64,000 nucleotides of DNA from Tamlana sp. 2_MG-2023 (GCF_030548465.1 NZ_JAUOSF010000007.1:179808-243807), one strand, 5' to 3'. Positions 18,010-27,298 are shown, numbered from the stretch's first letter. A program made the numbers and translations. Notes: a model not told the origin generated them from the letters alone.

Positions 18010-19666
18010 AACGACTTTTAAAGCCCTTTTGTATAGCATCATTTTCCTTGTATTGGCTTCATGTGGCATATCAAACTCATTGCAAGATGTACCAAACGTT
18101 AGTGCTTACAACGACTCCATCCCAAAACGCACACAATCAAACGATTCAAGCTTTGTTTTAGGCAACAATTCGCTTAACAAAAACAAACAAGGCCTGTGGG
18201 AGCTTTATGTTGAAGGCGATCCTTATGAACGCGGATTAATTACAGGAAGCCTCACCAAAGAATTATTTCAAAACCAAGAGCGCTATTTCTTATCTAAAAT
18301 TGATGATTTAGTGCCTTCAGAAAACAGTCAGAAATTTTTACGTCATTTTTTATCCTGGTACAACCGTAAAATGTATTTACATGTTCCTAATGAATATAAA
18401 ACAGAAATTTACGGCCTCTCAAAATACGCCATAACCGATCAAACACCCTTTGCAAACAGCTATCTTAGAGGGCTATACTTTCACGGTGCGCATGATATAG
18501 GTCATGCCTTACAAGATCTCGCTTTAGTGGGCTGCTCTTCATTTGCTGCTTGGGGCGATAAATCTGAAGACGGCAGTTTAATTATTGGTAGAAATTTCGA
18601 TTTTTACGCTGGAGATGATTTTTCAAAAGATAAGATTGTCAGTTTTATAAGTCCCACGACTGGCTATAAATTCATGTCGGTGTCTTGGGCGGGCATGATT
18701 GGCGTGGTTTCAGGCATGAACGAACATGGTTTAACCGTAACCATTAACGCAGGAAAATCAAAAGTACCCTTAATAGCAAAAACACCAATTTCCATAGTTA
18801 ACCGAGAAATTTTACAATACGCCACAAACATTGAAGAAGCCATTGCCATTGCAAAGAAACGTGAAGTTTTTGTTTCAGAGTCTATTTTTGTAGGCAGTGC
18901 AAAAGACAATAAAGCCGTGATTATTGAGGTGTCTCCAGATAATTTTGGGGTTTATGAAGTGGAGAATACTAATCAGTTAATTTGTTCGAATCACTTTCAA
19001 AGTAACGCTTACGCGGAAGACAAAAACAACCAGAAACATATTACTGAAAGTCATTCCATGTACCGATACCAGCGCATGGAGGAACTTCTAAATAAACAAA
19101 CAAAAATAACACCACAAATAGCGGTAGACATTCTAAGAAATAAAAAAGGCCTCAATGGTAAAACGATAGGCTACGGAAACGAAAAAGCACTAAACCAGTT
19201 ATTAGCACATCATGCGGTGGTTTTTAAACCTGAGCAACGCTTAGTTTGGGTATCTTCAAACCCCTATCAATTGGGAGAATTTGTAGCTTATAATCTAAAC
19301 AATATTTTTAATAATCCACAGAAAACAGATTTTTCAAATACCGCTTTAACCATTGAAAAAGACCCGTTTCAGTTCACCGAAGCTTATAAAAATTATCAAA
19401 GCTATCGCAAACTTAGATCCCAAGTCATTAGTGCAATAAACAACAAAAAACAACTTGACGATGTGGTACTCAAGCAAATAAAAGCTGCAAATCCAGAATT
19501 TTGGGAAGCATATTATTTAGTAGGTTTGTACAATTACAATAATGGTTATTATACAGCAGCACTCGAAGCTTTTGAGACAGCCCAAACCAAAGAAATCACT
19601 ACGGTTCCAGACCGTGAAAGTGTTGCAGGCTACATTAAAAAATTAAAAAGAAAATTACGTTTATGA
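18002..19666 (+). CDS. C45-family autoproteolytic acyltransferase/hydrolase lipoprotein
   Basis: A 554-residue Ntn-hydrolase-fold protein of the C45 (acyl-CoA:6-aminopenicillanate acyltransferase-like) family. It is a lipoprotein: the lipobox LAS-C21 follows a short signal. Self-cleavage would expose C178 (LALVG-CSSFAAWGD) as nucleophile, and GRNFDFY follows as expected. Residues ~470-554 contain TPR-like helices (LYNYNNGYYTAALEAFETAQ). A periplasmic or outer-membrane-attached amide- or ester-forming enzyme could finish or trim the cluster lipid. It overlaps both neighbours (8 bases and 4 bases), which ties it firmly to the operon. Confidence 0.82.
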   Translation: MPKTTFKALLYSIIFLVLASCGISNSLQDVPNVSAYNDSIPKRTQSNDSSFVLGNNSLNKNKQGLWELYVEGDPYERGLITGSLTKELFQNQERYFLSKIDDLVPSENSQKFLRHFLSWYNRKMYLHVPNEYKTEIYGLSKYAITDQTPFANSYLRGLYFHGAHDIGHALQDLALVGCSSFAAWGDKSEDGSLIIGRNFDFYAGDDFSKDKIVSFISPTTGYKFMSVSWAGMIGVVSGMNEHGLTVTINAGKSKVPLIAKTPISIVNREILQYATNIEEAIAIAKKREVFVSESIFVGSAKDNKAVIIEVSPDNFGVYEVENTNQLICSNHFQSNAYAEDKNNQKHITESHSMYRYQRMEELLNKQTKITPQIAVDILRNKKGLNGKTIGYGNEKALNQLLAHHAVVFKPEQRLVWVSSNPYQLGEFVAYNLNNIFNNPQKTDFSNTALTIEKDPFQFTEAYKNYQSYRKLRSQVISAINNKKQLDDVVLKQIKAANPEFWEAYYLVGLYNYNNGYYTAALEAFETAQTKEITTVPDRESVAGYIKKLKRKLRL

Positions 19667-20952
19667 TTCCAGATATAGAAAAAGCATCTACCGCCGAGAT
19701 AAAGGCTTTTCAAGAAGTGCAATTAAAAATACTTCTTAGCTATTTAAACACACATTCTACGTTCTATAAGCGTCTTTTTGAAACAGAAAACATAGATATT
19801 AACAGCATCAATACGTTAGAAGATTTAGCTGTTATTCCAACAACAACGAAGGACGATTTACAACAATTTAACGAAGACTTTATTTGTGTACCAAGACATA
19901 AAATTATCGACTACGTAACCACATCTGGAACTTTAGGCGAGCCCGTTACTTTTGCCTTAACAGATAACGATTTAAACCGTTTGGCGCATAATGAAGCCAT
20001 TTCTTTTGCCTGTGCTGGTGTTAAGCAGGAAGATGTCATTCAGCTCATGACTACCATAGACAGACGTTTTATGGCAGGGTTAGCCTATTTTTTAGGCGCG
20101 CGAGAACTTGGAGCTGGAATCATTAGAGTAGGAAACGGCATTCCTGAATTGCAATGGGATTCTATAAAAAAATTCAAACCTACCTACGTCATTGCGGTTC
20201 CGTCATTTTTACTAAAACTTATAGAACATGCCGAACAGCACGGCATCGATTTAAATGCTTCTTCTGTAAAAGGCGCTATTTGCATTGGCGAATCGCTGAG
20301 AGAGCAAGATTTTTCATTAAATATCTTATCTAAAAAAATTAAAGAAAAGTGGAATATTGAGTTGTTTTCAACCTATGCCTCTACAGAAATGAACACCGCT
20401 TTTACCGAATGTGAGGCGCAACAAGGCGGTCATCACCATCCGGAATTGATTATCATTGAAATTCTTGATGAAAACAATCAACCTGTAGCTCCCGACGAAT
20501 CTGGTGAATTGACGATTACGACTTTAGGGGTTGAAGGCATGCCATTACTCCGATTTAAAACCGGTGACATTGTAAAAGCACATCACGAAAAGTGCAGCTG
20601 CGGCAGAAACACCACACGTCTAGGACCAGTAATTGGTAGAAAGAAACAAATGATAAAGTATAAGGGCACCACCTTGTATCCACCAGCCATGCATAACATT
20701 CTGAATGATTTTAACGAGATTGAATCGTACATCATCGAGATTTCACACAACAGCATTGGTACCGATGAAATCCTTCTTAAAATAGCCACTTCTAACCCAA
20801 CCGATCACTTTTTACAGCATATAAAAGATCATTTTAGAGCCAAACTAAGGGTACTTCCTAAAATAGAATTTTGTGATAGAAAAGAAATTCAAAAGATTCA
20901 ATTTCCGAAAATGAGCAGAAAACCTTTAATGGTTATTGATCGTAGGAATTAG
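19663..20952 (+). CDS. Phenylacetate-CoA ligase-like adenylating enzyme
   Basis: A 429-residue member of the PaaK/CoF synthetase family. The AMP-binding loop is TTSGTLGEPV, YASTEM is the acyl-adenylate motif, LRFKTGDI the Asp of ribose binding, and CSCG is the Zn-type pair seen in this family, followed by GRKKQMIKYKGTTLYP. It would activate an aryl or acyl acid as adenylate and pass it to CoA or the ACP. With the ammonia-lyase at the other end of the cluster, coumarate is the natural candidate, but this is inference. It overlaps the C45 gene by 4 bases and closes the unit; an inverted repeat follows. Confidence 0.84.
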   Translation: MIPDIEKASTAEIKAFQEVQLKILLSYLNTHSTFYKRLFETENIDINSINTLEDLAVIPTTTKDDLQQFNEDFICVPRHKIIDYVTTSGTLGEPVTFALTDNDLNRLAHNEAISFACAGVKQEDVIQLMTTIDRRFMAGLAYFLGARELGAGIIRVGNGIPELQWDSIKKFKPTYVIAVPSFLLKLIEHAEQHGIDLNASSVKGAICIGESLREQDFSLNILSKKIKEKWNIELFSTYASTEMNTAFTECEAQQGGHHHPELIIIEILDENNQPVAPDESGELTITTLGVEGMPLLRFKTGDIVKAHHEKCSCGRNTTRLGPVIGRKKQMIKYKGTTLYPPAMHNILNDFNEIESYIIEISHNSIGTDEILLKIATSNPTDHFLQHIKDHFRAKLRVLPKIEFCDRKEIQKIQFPKMSRKPLMVIDRRN

Positions 20953-21011
20953 TGTTTTTGTTAGTTTAAAATTTCCGTGCTCAGTAGCTAAATGTGTTAA
21001 ACATTCACTGT

Positions 21012-21081
21012 TGTCAGTTCGAGCGCAGTCGAGAACGTTTCGATGTCAAAAAAAGCAATCTCGACTGCGCTCGATTTGACA
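21012..21081. repeat. Large inverted repeat between convergent genes
   Basis: Two 23-base arms (TGTCAgTTCGAGCGCAGTCGAGA at 21012-21034 in pattern, and its complement at 21059-21081) differ at one position. The motif with GAGCGCAGTCGAG is a frequent intergenic palindrome in flavobacterial genomes. Here it lies between two converging genes and can act as a two-way terminator. Confidence 0.85.
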
Positions 21082-21107
21082 TGCTACTAAAGATTCAAAT
21101 TTAGAAA

Positions 21108-22127
21108 TCATTTTCCGATAAATTCGGAATCACTTAAGGTATGCATAAAGGCCATCAACTGATCTTTTTCAGTTTCAGAAAGCGGAATACGGTTGTTATT
21201 CTCTTTTAAAATAGGATCTAGGTTATCGGCTTCTAAAACACCATTATCAAAATAATCAAGAACAGCTCTTAAGGTTTCAAACTGTCCGAAACTACCGTAA
21301 GGTTCGGTGTGTGCAATATTGCGTAATGAAGGCACTCGAAAACGCATAAAATCTTCTACGGCACCTGTCACACGGCTTCTACCCGCCTCTTCATGGTCTG
21401 AGTTTAAAGGAAACCCAATGTTTCTAAAACTCTGATCGGTAAATAACTCGGTACTGTGACAGCTCACACATTTATCCTGAAAAACTTGATAGCCCAAAGC
21501 TTCAGTTTCCGTAAAGGTCTCCCCTGCTTCTCGAATTACTTTATCGTACTTGCTATTAGCAGAAATTAAGGTGTATTCAAATTGTGCAATACTGTTGTAA
21601 ATACCATCGGCGGTAATACCTTCGCCATTAAATGCTTTGTTGAATAATTCAATATATTCAGGGTCTTCTTCAAGCTTCCCTATCACTTCTAAAATGGAAG
21701 AATCCATTTCAAAATGTGTGATTATGGGTACCAGTGGCTGGTTTTCTAACACACGAATGTTACCATCCCAATTAAACACCTTCATAAAGGCCATATTTTG
21801 CACAGGCGGTGTATTTCGGAGTCCGATGCGACCTTCAATACCAATCCCTTTAGCATTACGATCCGCAAAAGCATGTTCTTGAATGTGACAACTCGCGCAG
21901 GAAACACTATTATCGGCACTGAGCCTAGTATCCTGAAACAACTTCTCTCCCAATGCCACACCATATTTAGTGGGTTTGTTGGTGTAAACCGAATTATTAA
22001 ACTCCGGAAAACCAAAAGGCACCTCTAGCTCTAGCTCCGGATTTTCATATGAAATAAGAACCGTATCCTCACGGCTACAAGCGGCAAGCAAAGCAAAAAC
22101 AAAAAGGCTTCTGATTAAATTCTTCAT
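21108..22127 (-). CDS. Di-heme cytochrome c peroxidase family lipoprotein (MbnH-like)
   Basis: A 339-residue periplasmic lipoprotein: lipobox LLAAC-S at residue 17. Two c-type heme sites are present, C77-A-S-C80-H81 and C220-V-S-C223-H224, the pattern of CcpA/MauG enzymes. Near MbnP-like proteins, such di-heme proteins (MbnH) oxidise a tryptophan of MbnP so that it can bind copper. This gene is the last of the operon with MbnP-like and OprC-like genes, so that role is favoured over peroxide detoxification. It has 152 bases of gap before the MbnP-like gene's 3' end region. Confidence 0.85.
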   Translation of the reverse strand: MKNLIRSLFVFALLAACSREDTVLISYENPELELEVPFGFPEFNNSVYTNKPTKYGVALGEKLFQDTRLSADNSVSCASCHIQEHAFADRNAKGIGIEGRIGLRNTPPVQNMAFMKVFNWDGNIRVLENQPLVPIITHFEMDSSILEVIGKLEEDPEYIELFNKAFNGEGITADGIYNSIAQFEYTLISANSKYDKVIREAGETFTETEALGYQVFQDKCVSCHSTELFTDQSFRNIGFPLNSDHEEAGRSRVTGAVEDFMRFRVPSLRNIAHTEPYGSFGQFETLRAVLDYFDNGVLEADNLDPILKENNNRIPLSETEKDQLMAFMHTLSDSEFIGK

Positions 22128-22248
22128 TGGAAATAAAAGCTTTAGGGTTTAAAATTAAGGTTAGTAGTTAGTTGGTATTTTGTTGAATGTTAAAGCGCCA
22201 GCGGGATTAGTAACAGCATTAACTCGATGTTCGAATTTTTGCTTTGCA

Positions 22249-22281
22249 GACCTTTCAGGTTTCAAAAACCTGAAGGGTCTT
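22249..22281. repeat. REP-like hairpin in the operon gap
   Basis: Two 15-base arms (AGACCTTTCAGGTTT / AAACCTGAAGGGTCT) differ at one position (a T that can form a G-U pair) and are separated by a 3-base loop. This short AGACC-TCAGG palindrome is common in flavobacterial intergenic DNA. It sits between the MbnP-like and MbnH-like genes and may stabilise or thin out the transcript. Confidence 0.75.
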
Positions 22282-22393
22282 ATCACATCAATGATTGCGC
22301 CATCGAGAACGCTTCGGAATCAAAAACCCAATCACAACTGCATTTGATTTGACATCCCACTATAAATTCGACTAACTACTAACCTCAATAATT

Positions 22394-23242
22394 TTAGTTT
22401 TCTACTTCTGAAACAGAGAACATCCCTGTGATATCAGAAGAACCGTTTCCACCGATATTATCTACATATTGAGACATAGAAACCGAAGTGTGCGCGCTAG
22501 GCGTAGCATTGGAATCATCTAGTAAAATTTTGTTTGTTTTTCCGCTTAATAAATGATCAAAATCAGCTTCAATAACAATTTTAGGACTGTGTTCACCAAC
22601 TTTAGCCATTGCAGGTAAATCTAAAGTAATTTCTCTGTAGGCATCAAATCCTGGCACGTTAATGTTTTCGTCATCTTCAGAAGCTTTAACCGTACTTCCT
22701 GAGTGAAAAGACAGTGCTTTATTATCGGTATCATAAAATCCTTCAATTTTTGTAAAACGGTAGCCTGTCCCCCATTCCCAGTGCATTTGAGTATCGTTTG
22801 CTCCTGCTTCGGCGTAAAATCCTGGATTGCTTACCTCATCTAAAGTGTTTAAATCTGAACGCACCCCTAATCCGAAAATAATTTGAGCATAATCATCCGT
22901 TGGAATATCGTTTAAAACATATTCTAAAGTTTCTTCTTTAGATTGGTCAATTACGGTAGCCCCTTCATCTAAATCGTTCACGTTATACGGAATTTCAGTA
23001 CCATCTTCTTTAACTAAAATGATATTGCTTATCACATATTTTAATTCTGAAAAATGGTGTACTTGACCTTCTACGGAAGTATTAATCGTAGCATCTGAAC
23101 TAGTCGCATCACCAAGTACGATAGTTTTACCATTAAAGGTGTTATTGAACTCTAAGGTTACATCGTTAGCCACAGGCACATCGTCATCACTACATGATAC
23201 AAAGGCTAAAGCGATAGCAGGTAATAAAAGGAATTTTTTCAT
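22394..23242 (-). CDS. MbnP-like copper-binding surface lipoprotein
   Basis: A 282-residue lipoprotein (from ATG 23242; an upstream in-frame ATG at 23266 adds eight residues before the signal). Lipobox AFVSC is followed by SDDD, an acidic patch that in Flavobacteriia directs lipoproteins to the cell surface. Family signs are LEFNNTFNGK near the start, HFSELKYVISNI, and the Trp-rich MHWEWGTGYRF. In MbnP homologues the Trp in this region is turned to kynurenine by MbnH and helps bind copper. It lies between the TonB receptor and the di-heme gene. The copper role is family knowledge; conservation of the exact Trp needs an alignment. Confidence 0.78.
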   Translation of the reverse strand: MKKFLLLPAIALAFVSCSDDDVPVANDVTLEFNNTFNGKTIVLGDATSSDATINTSVEGQVHHFSELKYVISNIILVKEDGTEIPYNVNDLDEGATVIDQSKEETLEYVLNDIPTDDYAQIIFGLGVRSDLNTLDEVSNPGFYAEAGANDTQMHWEWGTGYRFTKIEGFYDTDNKALSFHSGSTVKASEDDENINVPGFDAYREITLDLPAMAKVGEHSPKIVIEADFDHLLSGKTNKILLDDSNATPSAHTSVSMSQYVDNIGGNGSSDITGMFSVSEVEN

Positions 23243-23298
23243 GTTTTCTAAGGTTTGTGTTTTCATTGTTTTTTGTATTTAATGGTTTGTATTAATTG

Positions 23299-25287
23299 TT
23301 ATAAATTTATTTTTAAAGACGTAAAAATATTACGTCCCATTCTTGGGATATTCCCCCAGTCGGCATAGGTGCTGTAATAGGTGTTGAAAACATTTTCGGC
23401 ACCTATTTGAACGACTGTTTTGTAATTATTGATGTAAAAACTATAATCTGCTGAAACATTTAAATTGGTGTAAGACGGTGTTTCGTCTTCACCGTATTCC
23501 GGACTGTAATTCACTTGCATGGCATCACCGTTTAATTCGGCTTGAAGCCTGAAATCACCAAGTTTATAATGCAAGGCGGTTTGATAGCTCAACGGACGAA
23601 TAAACGGCAAATTGTTCTGATTATCATCAAGGCCACGGGCATAGGTAAGCGTCCCATTCCAATGCAAATTGTGCAGCAGGTGGTAATCAGCTTGCAAAGA
23701 AAAATTAAACAATGTGGCAAAATCTAAAGAGGTATAGCCCTTCACGCCCACCGATTGATAATTCATTGGACTTCCGGCACTCAAAATTCTACCAATAATG
23801 TAATTCTGAATGTAGAAATAGTTCACTTTTGCCTTCACGTGACCTTTACTATGCGTAAAACCGGCACTGGCATTCACTTCATAAGAAATTTCATTTTCTA
23901 AATCGGGGTCACCAATATAATCGTAGCGGTCAAAACTGTTATAGATATAATAGCCATAACCTTCAGAAACCGACGGTGCACGATGTCCATAACCTGCACC
24001 CATAGCAATATCAAATTTCCCAGGATACCACTGGTAGCTCCCATACAAACTCGGTAGAAACCTGGTTTTTTCTTGTGAAGCGCCTGGATGAAAAATTCTA
24101 TTGAATTCAACATACTTAGAGTAGTTGTAATTCACACCCAAGGTGCCACCAAAATTCAAAACACTACTATCAGAAACATCTAAAGCATTGCTCATTGAAA
24201 GTCCGACGTAACGTGTGGTCACCCACGGCCAACTGTAAGCGAACATGGTTTGTTCATTGCGGTCTTGCGGATACATGCGCATTTCAGCAATAGATAAATT
24301 ATCATAAGCATTAAGCTGAATTTCGGCCGAATAATTAGCACTTTTTAGGTTTACTTTTGAAACCAATCCGTAAGTGGTACTCCAGCCCGGCATGTCCATA
24401 TGCACTAAATTTTCAGGGCGCGTGGTATCATCCATGTAGTGTTCCACGGCATTATAATAGACTTTAGAATCCCAAACCTTTAGGAGTTTGTTTTCAAAAA
24501 ACTGCTTATAAGAAGCCGAGGTAATTAGGGCTCTTGAAAGCGACAAATCCATTGGAAGTGCTGGGTAGCCCACATCTTGTGCCTTATCAAAAATAGCATC
24601 GACACGCAAAGACGACAAGTCACTGGTTTTATAGGCAAGACCCAAAGAGGTATTAAACTTAGTGAATTGCGAATGGTCAACTTCATCGTTGTTGCCATCA
24701 TAATAATCATCAGCTTTTCGATGTGATATACTGGCATCAACCACCAATTTATCATTTGAATACGAGGCATTGGCCAAATTAAAAAACTGCTTATTGTTAA
24801 ACTCAAAACCGGTTTGATAGGCGCCATCCCATGTTTTTGCACGCCCGAAAGCAGAACTTTTTCGCTTCAAATCGATACTTCCGGCTACCGTAGCCCCTTG
24901 TAAACTTCCTTCTTGCCCCGATTTGATATCAATATCAGACAAATTATTGCTTTCAACATAAGACGTCACAGGGTCCATTTTATCGGTACAAGCACCAAAA
25001 ATATGCATGCCATCAATAGTTATTATAGAGCGCTCAGAACTCATATTATTCAGCAAAGGTTCCCAAGCATAGGCGCCACGTTTAATGAAACTGATGTTTT
25101 CCGAAGAAGCCAAAAATTCATCAACCGATACCGCCATTTTCATATCGGTTTCAATTTTAGCCTTTTTAGCCGCAACGATTAAAACTTCGTCTAAGACCAC
25201 ATCTAAGCTATCGCTTTCTACAGGCCTGTCCTGGGCATGAGCCCAAGTTCCTAAAACCAATAATATGATAAGTGTAAATAATCGCAT
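23299..25287 (-). CDS. TonB-dependent receptor, OprC/NosA-type copper importer
   Basis: A 662-residue outer-membrane beta-barrel with a plug domain and signal peptide (cleavage near residue 18). It lacks the carboxypeptidase-like N-terminal domain of sugar receptors. The copper-site pieces known from Pseudomonas OprC, CxxxM and HxM, are both found: C100-T-D-K-M104 in the plug (GACTDKMDP) and H283-Y-M285 (VEHYMDD). The distance between them, 183 residues, fits OprC. A HMDM motif follows at 296-299. It ends in the usual aromatic-rich last strand and is preceded directly (stop and start adjacent) by the YtkA-like lipoprotein. Copper import is well supported by these residues and neighbours. Confidence 0.87.
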   Translation of the reverse strand: MRLFTLIILLVLGTWAHAQDRPVESDSLDVVLDEVLIVAAKKAKIETDMKMAVSVDEFLASSENISFIKRGAYAWEPLLNNMSSERSIITIDGMHIFGACTDKMDPVTSYVESNNLSDIDIKSGQEGSLQGATVAGSIDLKRKSSAFGRAKTWDGAYQTGFEFNNKQFFNLANASYSNDKLVVDASISHRKADDYYDGNNDEVDHSQFTKFNTSLGLAYKTSDLSSLRVDAIFDKAQDVGYPALPMDLSLSRALITSASYKQFFENKLLKVWDSKVYYNAVEHYMDDTTRPENLVHMDMPGWSTTYGLVSKVNLKSANYSAEIQLNAYDNLSIAEMRMYPQDRNEQTMFAYSWPWVTTRYVGLSMSNALDVSDSSVLNFGGTLGVNYNYSKYVEFNRIFHPGASQEKTRFLPSLYGSYQWYPGKFDIAMGAGYGHRAPSVSEGYGYYIYNSFDRYDYIGDPDLENEISYEVNASAGFTHSKGHVKAKVNYFYIQNYIIGRILSAGSPMNYQSVGVKGYTSLDFATLFNFSLQADYHLLHNLHWNGTLTYARGLDDNQNNLPFIRPLSYQTALHYKLGDFRLQAELNGDAMQVNYSPEYGEDETPSYTNLNVSADYSFYINNYKTVVQIGAENVFNTYYSTYADWGNIPRMGRNIFTSLKINL

Positions 25288-26211
25288 TTAGAATAAGATA
25301 TCGATATAAAGTTCACTTTTTACCCCTTCAATACCTGGTGTAAAATCTGTTGGAACTTCAGTCCCTTTTATGGTTTTTCCATTAGCGTCCTGAAAAATGA
25401 AATTCAGCGTCCAATTGCCTGTCATGGTATAATTCACCACCCCGTGATAGCGTTCGTCATTTTGCTGCGTCAAATCTTCATTATTAGGTGAAGAATGATT
25501 CCCCATAGAAGGTTCAGGCATTCTTGGGTCTAGCAGCAAAGTATGGTCATTCACGACGGCATAAGTAAACTGCGACGGGTCAGGAAAATCACCAGCAGCT
25601 TGCGTGGGTTCAATGTATTTATAAATACCCGCTACCAAATCATTTTCAGCCACATCGGGACGTTGGGGAGCTACTAAAGCAATAAAATACTGCACATTAT
25701 CATTTCCTGTAAAGGCTGTCATGTTTAGGTTTTTATTCACTTGTTCTTCAACCGAAACACTTTCAACTAAAGCATTCGAATTATTACTAATTGTAAAATC
25801 GATATACAAATCCCAACTTGAAGTTGTGCTACTTTCATCGGTAAAAACAGAGTAGCCTAGATAATAATCGTTAGTCGCATCATAACTCAAGGTGTATTCA
25901 TGCGGACAAGAAGACTTATTACCATTGGCATCTGTTAAGATGGGTAAAAAAGTGACGTCTGCATTTTTTACCTGCTCATCAGTCTGAGCATTCACTATAT
26001 TAATGTGAATTTCATTATAACCTTTGTACAGCGTACCGTTTAAAGCCTCAATAGTCAAATTGTAATCACCACTTTTTATGGTAGTTACTTCTTCAAACTC
26101 GAAGTATTCGGTGGTATCGGTAGCGATTTCAGCTTCGTAGTCTGTTTTCTCAACAGTACAAGCAGTTACCATCGCACTGATAGCAAGCAGCAAATAGATT
26201 GCATATTTCAT
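25288..26211 (-). CDS. YtkA-like lipoprotein of the copper operon
   Basis: A 307-residue lipoprotein (lipobox MVTAC-T near residue 18). It appears to hold two beta-sandwich units of the YtkA/FixH-like kind, and the second carries a Met/His segment, PRMPEPSMGNHSSPNN, which is the sort of short motif that binds Cu(I). Its stop codon is adjacent to the start of the OprC-type receptor, so the two are translated from one message. A copper-handing role at the cell surface or in the periplasm is inferred from that segment and the neighbours. Family name is tentative. Confidence 0.62.
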   Translation of the reverse strand: MKYAIYLLLAISAMVTACTVEKTDYEAEIATDTTEYFEFEEVTTIKSGDYNLTIEALNGTLYKGYNEIHINIVNAQTDEQVKNADVTFLPILTDANGNKSSCPHEYTLSYDATNDYYLGYSVFTDESSTTSSWDLYIDFTISNNSNALVESVSVEEQVNKNLNMTAFTGNDNVQYFIALVAPQRPDVAENDLVAGIYKYIEPTQAAGDFPDPSQFTYAVVNDHTLLLDPRMPEPSMGNHSSPNNEDLTQQNDERYHGVVNYTMTGNWTLNFIFQDANGKTIKGTEVPTDFTPGIEGVKSELYIDILF

Positions 26212-26626
26212 GATTTAAAAACTGTTTTTCTTGTTTTACACACATAACAAGCGCCTTATTATATGTTCATCACCTCATAAGGTGGCCTTAGAGTTTGCTT
26301 CTTTTTAGTTTTGAAATCTTAGTATATGCTATCCAAAAAACCTTCAACTGTTTAAAAATTGTTTCGTTCGTCATTCTGAATATATTTTCAGAATCCTATC
26401 ATATGGCGTACCAATTGTGATTGGAACCTGAAACAAGTTCAGGTTGACGCAAGTTTATCTTTTAAAACAGTTTATAGTTACTGAATAACACCTAAAAAAG
26501 AGTTTCAAACTAAGGAAAATAACTTGTGGTTTTTAGAAGTAAGCGTAGTAAGACAGCCGTAAAAATATAAATAGACGAACCGCTATCGATATAAATCAAC
26601 AGTGCTTTATTCTAAAAAAAGGGTGT
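26212..26626. other. Gene-free stretch with small hairpins
   Basis: No convincing ORF was seen. At 26371-26449 lie two small dyads, TTCTGAA/TTCAGAA (26374-26393) and AACCTGAA/TTCAGGTT (26425-26445), which are remnants of the common flavobacterial intergenic palindrome. The rest is AT-rich and should hold the promoter of the copper genes, though no clear -7 box was recognised. Confidence 0.55.
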
Positions 26627-26790
26627 TATACCAAATTAACCATATAATGTCGCATATAATTTGTTTCTTTTTCGCCCATATTTCAATATAAAATAAAACC
26701 GTAGCTAAGGCTATGCTTGAATTTTATATTTCATCTGAACAAAAAATAATTCAAATTAAAAATACGACATGATACAGTTAAATTGGTATT
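26627..26790. repeat. MITE-like element with imperfect terminal repeats
   Basis: The two ends are imperfect inverted copies: TATACCAAATTAAC at 26627 pairs with the complement of GTTAAATTGGTATT ending 26790. The inner parts also pair in places (ATGTCGcATAT versus ATACGACAT). It codes for nothing. Its right end overlaps the stop codon of the Cys protein gene. The pattern suits a miniature inverted-repeat element of flavobacteria, but no second copy was found in the window. Confidence 0.55.
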
Positions 26791-27154
26791 AAACTTGAGG
26801 TGGGTGAAAAACAGAATCTAGATTTAAATAAGAATATTCTAGATTATAATCTGTAGATATAGTGTTTTTATTGAAGAATACAAATGGTGTGATCAGTTGA
26901 GTAACTATGTCTTGATAAAAAACAACCATGGTTTCAAAAGCCATTTGTTTTTCATCATTTCCATTATCTGGTGCTTCGGAAGCTTTAGCCATTTCTTTAG
27001 CTAGGTGACACTTTCCGTTACACTGCATTTCAACTATTTCTTTGTTTTCACAAAGTTCATTTTTTATGTAATCGTAGAAAACAGCGTATTCCACCAATGG
27101 AAGCACTGGCTTAAAAAGCAGAAATAAGGCAAAAAAAAGTGTTGCTGTTTTCAC
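26789..27154 (-). CDS. Small exported Cys-motif protein of the copper locus
   Basis: A 121-residue protein with an N-terminal hydrophobic segment (signal peptide or anchor, residues 4-22) and a second hydrophobic stretch around 80-95. Its main feature is C50-N-G-K-C54-H-L (CNGKCHLAKEM) with an extra Cys at EMQC a few residues before, a small soft-metal site. It precedes the YtkA-OprC-MbnP-MbnH genes, separated by the MITE-like element, and reads in the same direction. A role in copper sensing, delivery or disulfide protection is a guess. No named family is certain. Confidence 0.6.
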   Translation of the reverse strand: MKTATLFFALFLLFKPVLPLVEYAVFYDYIKNELCENKEIVEMQCNGKCHLAKEMAKASEAPDNGNDEKQMAFETMVVFYQDIVTQLITPFVFFNKNTISTDYNLEYSYLNLDSVFHPPQV

Positions 27155-27263
27155 GCCGCGAATTTCAAGCTTTTTTTTAAAACTTCCTAATTATTAAGTG
27201 TTAATGGTTGGTGTTACAATTACGACACTCACTAAAGCAGACGCTTAATAGGTTTAAAACTAA

Positions 27264-27298
27264 AAACCCTTAAGATTGTAAAACAAGCTTAAGGGTTT
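27264..27298 (-). terminator. Intrinsic terminator (minus-strand T run)
   Basis: An 11-bp perfect stem (AAACCCTTAAG / CTTAAGGGTTT) with a 13-base loop. The T run is better on the minus strand, pointing to a transcript coming from the right, that is, from the decayed gene at 27332-27418. Confidence 0.65.
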
